The position numbers and the translations under genes were made by a program. Shown here one piece after another: positions 1-5,676 of a stretch of DNA of 6,931 nucleotides (position 1 is its first letter; every line of letters begins with the position of its first letter). Under the pieces are notes generated by a model. It did no database searches and was not told the DNA's origin. It saw nothing but the letters and a program-made list of their open reading frames with translations. Source of the stretch: Alphaproteobacteria bacterium. Lineage in GTDB: Bacteria > Pseudomonadota > Alphaproteobacteria > Rhizobiales > Aestuariivirgaceae. Location: contig VAZZ01000145.1 of assembly GCA_005884715.1 (NCBI GenBank), forward strand, positions 1-6,931. Direction: 5' to 3'.

Positions 1-445
1 CGTCAGGAGCCGAAGCACTCTCGGCGATGTTGCCAACCTGCTCGGAGGCTGTCACCACGGCGTTCACCGGCGATTTAAGTACCGCAAGCTTGTGCTGGAT
101 TTTGCGGCTGATTTCGGGTGCCTGACTGACCCATTCCGTTACCGGACCGCTCAGAAAAAATATGCCCGTGCAAAAAATGCTTAAAACAACCAGGACAATG
201 AACAGCGCGCTGATCGGAGGAGCCACCCGTCGCTTCTGCATGAATCTGACTATTGGACTTAAAGTGAGCGCCAGGAGGAATGCGAGTACAACCGGCAGCA
301 GAAAGTCCCGCGCGAAATAAACGAGGCCAACCAGGATGATGAGGAATATTCCCACCAGTGCGACGCGAATGGAGCGCAGTCTTGCATCGAGGTCCTCGAT
401 CAGCTGGTATTGGGTCAGCTTGGGCGGCACTTTTGGCCGTTTCAT
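1..445 (-). CDS. AI-2E family transporter (PerM-like permease), N-terminal part, runs off the left edge
   Basis: Reading the minus strand from ATG at 445 gives 148 uninterrupted residues to the window edge. The protein opens with a basic cytoplasmic stretch (MKRPKVPPKLTQYQLIEDLD), then two adjacent hydrophobic segments (about residues 29-44 and 48-62, the second ending in LALTLSPIV), a short basic loop (RFMQKRRVAPP) and a third hydrophobic segment around residues 76-96. An amphipathic soluble region follows (WVSQAPEISRKIQHKLAVL). This order, with the L-x-P-I-V turn, matches the N-terminal third of the AI-2E/PerM family (PF01594), inner-membrane permeases of usually 350-400 residues. Some members export autoinducer-2 and others act in ion exchange; the substrate cannot be told here. 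An in-frame ATG at 523 would add 26 residues that do not look membrane-related, and neither start has a clear ribosome site. The start at 445 is preferred because it leaves a typical short N-terminus. The gene is divergent from the rest of the window. Confidence 0.85.
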   Translation of the reverse strand, partial: MKRPKVPPKLTQYQLIEDLDARLRSIRVALVGIFLIILVGLVYFARDFLLPVVLAFLLALTLSPIVRFMQKRRVAPPISALFIVLVVLSIFCTGIFFLSGPVTEWVSQAPEISRKIQHKLAVLKSPVNAVVTASEQVGNIAESASAPD

Positions 446-639
446 TTTGAGGCTGCTTTCTGAGTGTCCTCGCCAGGTTACATTTCCAATTGAAACAAGC
501 GTTCTTATATGCGTGACGTCCATGCGCAGGGCCCCGCGAGCCTACGCCAATTTACGGCCCACGATAAGCCACCAAAACCCTGGCTCCTTTCGCCGCGAGC
601 GTCTTGTATCCGGCAGGATGACCAGCGTATCATCTTGCC

Positions 640-867
640 ATGATCGATTTCTGGCTGCGTTCTGGCATAGCGGGGATTGTCATCCTGCCTTTCCTTGTCT
701 TCTATCCGGTGGCCGCTCTCATCGTGTGGCTGACGCATCTCTCGCCGGCGCGCCCGTTCTTCGCCAGCTCTGTCGGCGTCAATGAGCGCCCGTTTGCCGG
801 GCGGGCGATCGATGACGGGCCGATCCGAGATGCGATCGCCAGCGCGCAAAGGCGAGTTGGCACCTGA
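640..867 (+). pseudogene. Probable remnant of a DUF4239 (bestrophin-like) membrane protein, N-terminus only
   Basis: The 75-residue frame begins MIDFWLRSGIAGIVILPFLV and forms a hydrophobic helix to about residue 31. The segment WLTHLSPARPFFASSVGV follows, which to my eye resembles the start of DUF4239/bestrophin-like proteins, where a conserved G-V-[VP]-x-P-[FY]-F stretch normally comes next. Here the resemblance stops at SVGV, and the remaining residues (NERPFAGRAIDDGPIRDAIA onward) are hydrophilic and end at a stop. Family members usually have around 250 residues with four membrane helices, so at most the first fifth is present. There is no good ribosome site within 12 bases of the ATG. 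The most likely reading is a deletion remnant. A genuine short single-helix membrane protein is the alternative. The family assignment is from memory of the pattern and is moderate at best. Confidence 0.4.
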
Positions 868-974
868 TGATCCGGCCGGTACGGCCTGAAGACCGGGCGG
901 AATGGGAAGCCGGGCCCTGACGCGATGCCTTGCTGGCGTCCGCAAAGTTTCGCACACCGGATTACATTGCATAA
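867..974 (+). pseudogene. Possible GNAT acetyltransferase N-terminal fragment with an in-frame stop
   Basis: ATG at 867 overlaps the preceding stop (TGATG) and reads MIRPVRPEDRAEWEAGP before TGA at 918-920. The same frame continues RDALLASAKFRTPDYIA to TAA at 972-974. The opening (I-R-P-x-R-P-E-D-x-x-E-W) is typical of the first beta strand and helix of GNAT-family N-acetyltransferases. Nothing of the acetyl-CoA binding core (R/Q-x-x-G-x-G/A) follows in any plus frame, so if this was a GNAT gene only its first few dozen bases survive. It is a weak call from one short motif and may be chance. Confidence 0.22.
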
Positions 975-1080
975 TACGGCGCAGTTGTCCCGTTTCTGGG
1001 CAGGTGGTTCCCGGGAAATGGAACCTTGTTGAACCGCCAGTGCAAGCAGATGGCGTTTTTCCAGTCAATTCATGCGGCGG

Positions 1081-1100
1081 CTGTGGCGATAAAGCCACAG
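1081..1100. promoter_or_regulatory. Perfect 7-bp dyad upstream of the FecR-autotransporter unit (copy A)
   Basis: CTGTGGCGATAAAGCCACAG contains arms CTGTGGC and GCCACAG, exact reverse complements, around a 6-base A/T-leaning centre. It lies 116 bases upstream of the fecR-like ATG at 1217, in DNA with no convincing gene. A second copy in the opposite orientation lies at 5834-5853. The size and symmetry fit an operator for a dimeric regulator. The following A-run (TCACGAAAAAATC) does not make a plus-strand terminator, which needs a T-run. It could also be a dispersed intergenic repeat. The regulator, if any, is not in the window. Confidence 0.45.
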
Positions 1101-1204
1101 TCACGAAAAAATCAATGTTAACGAGCCGCCAGTTCCGGTCCGTTCGCTCTTGCCGATTGAATTTAACAGCGAAACAGGTCAAAAAATGCCTCAGGGGAAT
1201 TGGT

Positions 1205-1210
1205 AAGGGG
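1205..1210 (+). promoter_or_regulatory. Ribosome binding site fixing the FecR-like start
   Basis: AAGGGG sits six bases before ATG at 1217. The same frame is open back to an ATG at 902, but that upstream stretch is not protein-like, whereas the residues directly after 1217 form a clean signal peptide. This site and the signal peptide together decide the start. Confidence 0.7.
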
Positions 1211-1216
1211 TGCTTC

Positions 1217-2050
1217 ATGGCGCGCATTGCCGGATTTTTGCTGACGGCTGCGGTTGGCCTGATCTCTCTTGCCGTGACGGCACATGCCGCAGAGCCGATC
1301 GGGAAAGTGGTGGCCGTCGGCGGCTCGCCGACCGGCTCCGGCCGCGCGCTCATCGCCGGAAGCCCGGTCTATGAGAATGACCGGCTCGTCACCGGCAAGG
1401 GCAATATCCAGATCATCTTCATCGATGACACCAAGCTGGTGGTCGGTCCCAATTCCTCGCTCGTCGTCGACCGCTTCCTGCTCAAAGGCGGCAAAAGTGC
1501 CCAGAAATTCTCCGTCAATGCGCTGCGCGGCACTTTCCGTTTCATCACCGGCGATATGGCGAAGAAGGCCTATGATATCCAGACGGCGAGCGCCACCATC
1601 GGCATCCGCGGCACCGGTTTCGATTTCTCCTCCGGCCGGGAGACTCTGGTCGCGGTGCTGGAAGGCGGCGTCAGCCTGTGCGCTTCAGGTCAATGCGCGG
1701 CGATCCCCGATCAATGCGGCGTCGGGCGGGCGGGCGGCAATGGTGCCAGCAAGCTCAGCGGGCGCAGCAAGAGCCAGGCGCTCCGGCAGCTGCCCTTTAT
1801 CCTCAACCAAAGCGCGCTGGCACGCTCGTTCCGGCTCAATACCCAGTCCTGCCGCTCGAGCTTGAGCCTGCTGCCGAACTTCCCGAACAACAGCAATAAG
1901 GGCCCGGCGGCCGCCGGTCCGCAAGGGCCAGGGGGCCCACCGGGCGGCGGCGGACCTCCGGGCGGCGGACCTCCAGGCGGCGGCACTCCGGGTGGCGGAT
2001 CAGGCGGTGGCGGTGGCAGTGGCGGCGGGCCAGGCGGCGGCAATGGTTGA
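1217..2050 (+). CDS. Secreted FecR-domain protein with Gly/Pro-rich C-terminal tail
   Basis: The product has 277 residues. Residues 1-24 are a Sec signal peptide (MARIAGFLLTAAVGLISLAV, then TAHA) with likely cleavage at AHA|AE. Residues 28 to about 150 look like a FecR domain (PF04773). They show the opening IGKVVAVGG, the beta-rich stretch NDRLVTGKGNIQIIFIDDTK, then LRGTFRFITGD and the diagnostic ATIGIRGTGFDF (126-137). In this family that region follows the 'tasATIGIRGT' pattern. Cysteines at 155, 160, 167 and 212 could form disulphides in the periplasm. Residues 229-277 are almost only Gly and Pro, with a few Ser, Ala and Gln. There is no transmembrane helix after the signal peptide, unlike iron-sensing FecR with its FecI-binding cytoplasmic part, and no sigma factor or TonB receptor is adjacent. 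The autotransporter starts 21 bases downstream, so co-transcription is very likely. A role as periplasmic or surface partner of the autotransporter is an inference. Confidence 0.85.
   Translation: MARIAGFLLTAAVGLISLAVTAHAAEPIGKVVAVGGSPTGSGRALIAGSPVYENDRLVTGKGNIQIIFIDDTKLVVGPNSSLVVDRFLLKGGKSAQKFSVNALRGTFRFITGDMAKKAYDIQTASATIGIRGTGFDFSSGRETLVAVLEGGVSLCASGQCAAIPDQCGVGRAGGNGASKLSGRSKSQALRQLPFILNQSALARSFRLNTQSCRSSLSLLPNFPNNSNKGPAAAGPQGPGGPPGGGGPPGGGPPGGGTPGGGSGGGGGSGGGPGGGNG
1934..2047 (+). repeat. Low-complexity GGC/CC-rich tract encoding the Gly/Pro tail, with 15-bp tandem units
   Basis: The end of the FecR-like gene is a simple-sequence tract. Three adjacent 15-base units at 1952-1966, 1967-1981 and 1982-1996 (GGACCTCCGGGCGGC and close variants) encode G-P/T-P-G-G. 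A related unit lies at 1934-1948, and Gly-only codons follow. It resembles collagen only loosely because the Gly-X-Y period is not kept. Such tracts can change in unit number without losing the frame, since 15 is divisible by 3. Confidence 0.75.
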
Positions 2051-2057
2051 GATCGGC

Positions 2058-2063
2058 AAGGGA
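2058..2063 (+). promoter_or_regulatory. Ribosome binding site of the autotransporter
   Basis: AAGGGA lies 8 bases before ATG at 2072, and 5 before an in-frame GTG at 2069. ATG is preferred on spacing and codon. The site is within the 21-base gap after the FecR-like stop, which supports a single transcript. Confidence 0.6.
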
Positions 2064-2071
2064 ATTAAGTG

Positions 2072-2803
2072 ATGGCAAAGCCGCTAAATTGGCAGCTGTT
2101 CGACGCGCCGGAGAAGAAGGCGATCAGCCGAAGCATGCGCAATCGCCTGGCGCTCACCACCATCCTGGCCGTGGCGCCGTTTCTCAATTATGGCCGCCCG
2201 ACCTATGCCGCTTGTGTGCCCTCACCCTCGCCGACTTTCATTTGCAGCGGCACGAGTACCGGCGAGGGCATCTTTGTCAACAATGCGGATGTCTCGACGC
2301 TGGGCAGTCCACCCTTCGTGGTGACCGACGATGGCGTCTTTGTCAGCGGCCTCGGCGATCAACGCTTCACCGACAACTACGCCTCCACCAGCATCACCAA
2401 CAACGGCTATTACGGCCGTGGCCTCTCCGTCATATCCTTGGGCGATTACGGGCCGACGCCTGGCGCGGTGACAATCTACACCAATGGCACGATCAGCGGC
2501 ACGGCCCATGGCATCTATGCCTATAATCGCGGCAGCGGCGATATCACCATCACGGCGAACGGCACTGTCACCGGCGTAGATGTCACCGAGCCTTATGGTG
2601 CCGACAACTTCATCGCCAATGACGGCATCCATGCCGAAAACTTTGGCAACAATCTCACCATCACCACGGGCGTCGCAAGCACTGTCACAGGCGAGCATAC
2701 ACCGGAAATGAATTTGACGCCATCTATGCCAAGAATTTCGGCGAGAATCTCAATGTCACCATTGGCGCCGACGCCTCGGTCGATGGTGCGGGCAACGGCA
2801 TAG
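2072..2803 (+). CDS. Autotransporter, 5' part: signal peptide and first passenger repeats (frameshifted gene)
   Basis: These 243 codons are the beginning of a type V (autotransporter) secretion protein whose remainder lies in another frame. Residues 1-22 form a polar N-terminal extension (MAKPLNWQLFDAPEKKAISR). Then come a basic n-region (RNR) and a hydrophobic core (LALTTILAVAPFL), with likely cleavage at TYA|AC near residue 46. Just after it, C48 and C58 bracket a short proline-rich loop; these are the only cysteines in the restored protein. The passenger begins with repeats of the type GSGDITITANGTVTG and NNLTITTGVASTVTG. After VTGEH (about 2697) the repeat pattern stops. The last 35 residues of this frame are out of phase and unlike the rest, so the natural product does not end at 2803. 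The gene follows the FecR-like gene by 21 bases. An alternative start at M22 (2135) would give a conventional signal peptide. Confidence 0.75.
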   Translation: MAKPLNWQLFDAPEKKAISRSMRNRLALTTILAVAPFLNYGRPTYAACVPSPSPTFICSGTSTGEGIFVNNADVSTLGSPPFVVTDDGVFVSGLGDQRFTDNYASTSITNNGYYGRGLSVISLGDYGPTPGAVTIYTNGTISGTAHGIYAYNRGSGDITITANGTVTGVDVTEPYGADNFIANDGIHAENFGNNLTITTGVASTVTGEHTPEMNLTPSMPRISARISMSPLAPTPRSMVRATA

Positions 2804-3935
2804 GGGCGCATAATTATGGCGCCGGCGATCTCACCGTCACCGTCGATGGCTACGTCGCCGGAAAAGGCTATGACGGCATCCGCGCCTATAATTTCGGGGA
2901 AACGCTGACCGTCACCACCGGTGCATCGAGCGTCGTCCTCGGCCATGACAATGGCATCGATGCGCGCAATTTCGGCGAGGGCGCTCTCAATGTCACGGCC
3001 GATGGCTATGTGACCGGCTATTTCAATGACGCCATATATGCCAGGAATTACGGCACCGATCTCACCATCACCACCGGGGGTGAGAGCATCGTGCGCGGCG
3101 GCGGCAACGGCATCGGGGCCTATAATTTCGGCAGCGGCAGTCTCTCGATCACGGCCGACGGGCTGGTGGGCGGCTATAGCGAGGATAGCGACGGCATCCA
3201 CGCCTTCAATTCAGAGGATGGCGAGGACCTGACCATCATCACTGGCGCCGACAGCGATGTCTTCGGCGGCAAGGATGGCATCGATGCCACCAATTACGGC
3301 AGCGGTTTCCTCAGCATCACCGCCAATGGTCATGTCGCCGGCTATGGCTTTTTTGGCGACGGCATCAAGGCTCTCAACCAAGGCACCGATGCGACCATCA
3401 TCACCGGCGCCGATAGCGATGTCTTCGGCAACAAGGACGGCATCGATGCCCGCAATTTCGGCAGCGGTTTCCTCTCCATCACCGCCAACGGCCAAGTGAC
3501 GGGCGAGTTTGGCGATGGCATATTCGCCCTCAATGTCTCCGGTGGCCTCTTCGACTTCGATAGCGGAACGTATCGCTTCGGCGATGCCACCGATCTGACG
3601 ATAACCACCGGCGCCGACAGCGATGTCTTCGGCGGCAAGGACGGCATTGCCGCCGTCAATTTCGGCAGCGGTTTCCTCGCAATCACCGCCAATGGCCAGG
3701 TCACCGGCAATGGCGGAGATGGCATAAACGCATTCAATTCGAGCAACGGCACCTCCCTCACGATTACCACCGGCGTGGGGAGCGTGGTCACCGGCGTCGA
3801 TGACGATGGTATCGACGCCGAGAACGATGGCGACGGCGATCTCACCATCACGGCGAATGGGACGGTCACCGGACTAGGCGAGGACGACTCCTTCGGGAGC
3901 GGCATCGAGGTCCGCAATTTCGGCAGCGGCGGCAC
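2486..3935 (+). repeat. Passenger beta-helix repeat array of the autotransporter
   Basis: Two half-units of about 23-27 codons alternate. One reads roughly G-S-G-x-L-x-I-T-A-N-G-x-V-x-G followed by D-G-I-x-A-x-N. The other reads x-x-L-T-I-T-T-G-A-x-S-x-V-x-G followed by D-G-I-D-A-x-N. The array crosses the frame break near 2697 with the pattern intact on both sides. The most conserved DNA is three copies of a 111-base unit at 3232-3342, 3394-3504 and 3598-3708. The first two encode 37 residues with 32 identical. The spacing is 162 then 204 bases, both divisible by 3. The period and the aliphatic/Asn ladder fit a right-handed parallel beta-helix. Confidence 0.8.
2690..2703 (+). other. Single-base frame break inside the autotransporter gene
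   Basis: Upstream, the repeat pattern runs in the frame of ATG 2072 up to VTGEH. From 2698 it runs in the frame one base earlier, reading YTGNEFDAIYAKNFGENLNV and onward without a stop to 5671. The two frames join exactly if one base is missing between CA (2696-2697) and TAC (2698-2700), which would restore ...VTGEH-YTGNEFDAIYAKN. There is no slippery heptamer (X XXY YYZ) and no homopolymer at the junction, which argues against programmed -1 frameshifting. A recent deletion or a sequencing/assembly error are the two plausible causes. The restored protein would have about 1200 residues. Confidence 0.8.
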
Positions 3936-5673
3936 GATCATACAGGTGGGCGGTGCCGGCCTCGTTGAGGGCAACTATGCCGGCATCGATGCCCTGTCGA
4001 CCGGATTCGAGAATATCTCGATCACCAATGACGGACTGGTGCAAAATCTCTCGGCCCAGTCGGACAGTCTGGCGATCCGCACCAATGGCGGTGTCACCCA
4101 TATCGACAACAATGGCAATCTCATCGGCAAGGTGTTGCTGGATCCGGATGATCACTTCGACGATGTGCTCAACAATGCCGGCTTCTGGAACACCGCCAAC
4201 GGCACCAGCGATTTCGGGTTTGGCGAGGATGTGGTCAACAATACCGGCACTCTGCGCGCCGCCGATGACCCGACCGTTTTGGAAGACACGACCCTTAACC
4301 ATCTCGATTTCTTCAACAATAATGGCGGCCTGATCACGATGGTCGACGGGCAGGCGGGAGATATCCTTCGCTTGCAGACGGATGAGAGTACTCCCGGCAC
4401 GCTATATACCGGCAATGGCGGCCACCTGGCGGTCGATGCAGTCCTGGGGCCGGGAACGGACGGCGTGTCGGATTTCCTCCAGATCCTCGGCAGCAGCGCC
4501 GGCACGACCCTGGTTTCCGTCAATGTGGTCAAAGTGACGGGCGCCAATTTCGACGGCATCCCCGTGGTGGAGGTCGAGGGGGGTACGACGGCCGAGAGCG
4601 ATTTCGATCTCGCAGGCCCTCTCAATGCCGGCTTCTTCACCTGGGACCTGCGGCTCGATGGCAATGTGCATGAACTCTACACCTCAGGGATTGGCGTCGG
4701 CGCTTATGAATTCGCCGCCGGTATCACCGGCGCCCAGGACCTGTGGTACCAGAGCATCGGCACGCTGCTGCAGCGCCAGGCGGATCTGCGCGCATTGCTG
4801 GAAGGCTCACAGGTGACGCCGGTCGCCGATTTCGCCGAGCCGGTCGAACCGACGCCCACCGCCCATATAACCCCGGGCTTCTGGCTCAGAGGTGTGGGCG
4901 CCTGGCTCAAGCGCGACGATGAGGAAGACGGCTTCAATCTCGACCGCAAGCAGACGATCTGGGGCGGCATGGGGGGCTTCGACTTCGGCAGCGAGAGTGC
5001 GGGCGAGGCCTGGATGTTCGGGCTGTTCGGCGGCTATCTGTCCTCCAAGCTCAAATTCGACGACACCAACAGCGAATGGAAATATGATGGCCCGACGGTC
5101 GGCGCCTATGCGACCTATATGAACCAGGCCTTCTTTGCCAATGCGACGGTGAAGGCGGACTTCCTCGATATCGACATCGATCCCAAGGATCTGGGCGGCG
5201 ATGATACCGACACCGATGCCGTCAATATCGGCGGCATGCTCGATACCGGCTACAAATTCGGCCACGAGCTCTTCATCGAGCCGCAGGCCTCGCTCGCCAT
5301 CGTCCATACCGAGATCGATGATGTCGATGTCTTCGGCGGCACCGTCGAGTTCGACGACGAGACGAGCGTCAGGGGCCGCCTCGGCCTGCGGCTCGGCATC
5401 GACCACACGGGAAGCAACCAGATGGTCTATTCATCGGACGTGATAGCGAGTGTGTGGGAGGATTTCTCAGGCGACAACAATGTCTCGATCACCGATCCGA
5501 CTTTCGGCTCATTCGGCGCATCGGATGATCCAGGCGCCACCTATGGCGATGTGTCGCTGGGCTTCAGCGTGGCGGCACCGGATGGCTGGTCGAGCTTCCT
5601 CAGGGGCAACTACCAGTTCGGCGATGAATTCGAGGCTTTCGCCGGCAATGCCGGGGTGAGATACGCCTGGTAG
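3010..5673 (+). CDS. Autotransporter, main part: passenger, stem and C-terminal beta-barrel
   Basis: This frame is open from after 2526 to TAG at 5671-5673. The GTG at 3010 is only the first usable start codon, and the true coding sequence continues upstream to the frame break near 2698. Up to about 3935 it encodes the passenger repeats. From there to about 4690 it encodes a less repetitive passenger end, with NNTGTLRAADDPTVLEDTTL, a pertactin-like stretch (FLQILGSSAGTTLVSV) and AGFFTWDLRLDGNVHELYTS, which fits the stem/autochaperone region. An Ala/Leu/Gln-rich helix (LWYQSIGTLLQRQADLRALL) precedes the barrel linker. From GFWLRGVGAW (4876) to the end are about 265 residues of alternating amphipathic strands with Gly-Asp turns, ending in VRYAW with an aromatic last residue as the BAM complex expects. 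This matches the autotransporter beta-domain (PF03797) in place and length. There is no cysteine and the composition is strongly acidic (Asp-rich). The passenger function is unknown; no protease triad or RGD was seen. Surface exposure and adhesion are plausible only by analogy. Confidence 0.88.
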   Translation: MTGYFNDAIYARNYGTDLTITTGGESIVRGGGNGIGAYNFGSGSLSITADGLVGGYSEDSDGIHAFNSEDGEDLTIITGADSDVFGGKDGIDATNYGSGFLSITANGHVAGYGFFGDGIKALNQGTDATIITGADSDVFGNKDGIDARNFGSGFLSITANGQVTGEFGDGIFALNVSGGLFDFDSGTYRFGDATDLTITTGADSDVFGGKDGIAAVNFGSGFLAITANGQVTGNGGDGINAFNSSNGTSLTITTGVGSVVTGVDDDGIDAENDGDGDLTITANGTVTGLGEDDSFGSGIEVRNFGSGGTIIQVGGAGLVEGNYAGIDALSTGFENISITNDGLVQNLSAQSDSLAIRTNGGVTHIDNNGNLIGKVLLDPDDHFDDVLNNAGFWNTANGTSDFGFGEDVVNNTGTLRAADDPTVLEDTTLNHLDFFNNNGGLITMVDGQAGDILRLQTDESTPGTLYTGNGGHLAVDAVLGPGTDGVSDFLQILGSSAGTTLVSVNVVKVTGANFDGIPVVEVEGGTTAESDFDLAGPLNAGFFTWDLRLDGNVHELYTSGIGVGAYEFAAGITGAQDLWYQSIGTLLQRQADLRALLEGSQVTPVADFAEPVEPTPTAHITPGFWLRGVGAWLKRDDEEDGFNLDRKQTIWGGMGGFDFGSESAGEAWMFGLFGGYLSSKLKFDDTNSEWKYDGPTVGAYATYMNQAFFANATVKADFLDIDIDPKDLGGDDTDTDAVNIGGMLDTGYKFGHELFIEPQASLAIVHTEIDDVDVFGGTVEFDDETSVRGRLGLRLGIDHTGSNQMVYSSDVIASVWEDFSGDNNVSITDPTFGSFGASDDPGATYGDVSLGFSVAAPDGWSSFLRGNYQFGDEFEAFAGNAGVRYAW

Positions 5674-5676
5674 AAA

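Noticed and set aside
949..977. Promoter-like pair TTCGCA - 17 bases - TAATAC upstream of the FecR-like gene
   Set aside because: The match is only partial, it would give a leader of about 230 bases, and it overlaps the decayed fragment. It is too weak to list as a feature.
1006..1025. Small inverted repeat GGTTCC-N8-GGAACC
   Set aside because: A 6-bp stem with an 8-base loop in GC-rich DNA is expected by chance, and there is no proper T-run or second copy.
902..1216. Upstream in-frame extension of the FecR-like gene to ATG 902
   Set aside because: The added 105 residues are not protein-like and would bury the signal peptide inside the protein. The good ribosome site and Sec signal at 1217 favour the shorter gene, and the dyad at 1081-1100 would fall within coding sequence.
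505..1353. Long minus-strand open frame of 282 codons
   Set aside because: It runs antisense across the intergenic region and the fecR-like signal peptide. It is rich in Arg, Pro and Glu with no domain-like pattern, which is typical of a GC-driven shadow frame.
2072..2215. Lipoprotein signal (Cys48 right after the cleavage region)
   Set aside because: The preceding residues are Y-A-A, without the aliphatic -3 residue of a lipobox, and a barrel-anchored passenger does not need lipidation.
2690..2703. Programmed -1 ribosomal frameshift
   Set aside because: No slippery heptamer is present at or just before the junction, and no obvious stem-loop was seen immediately after it.
3010..3935. RTX-type calcium-binding repeats
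   Set aside because: The passenger is Gly/Asp-rich and contains strings like GGKDGIDA, but the nonapeptide GGxGxDxUx is not repeated. The C-terminal beta-barrel shows type V rather than type I secretion.
2486..3935. CRISPR array
   Set aside because: The periodic units are coding, degenerate, multiples of three, and lack constant repeats alternating with unique spacers.
2593..3974. Several minus-strand open frames (2593-3201, 3211-3495, 3342-3974) with repeating Ile/Ala/Asp or Pro/Ser patterns
   Set aside because: They mirror the passenger repeats; their periodicity is inherited from the plus-strand array, and they have no ribosome sites or independent features.
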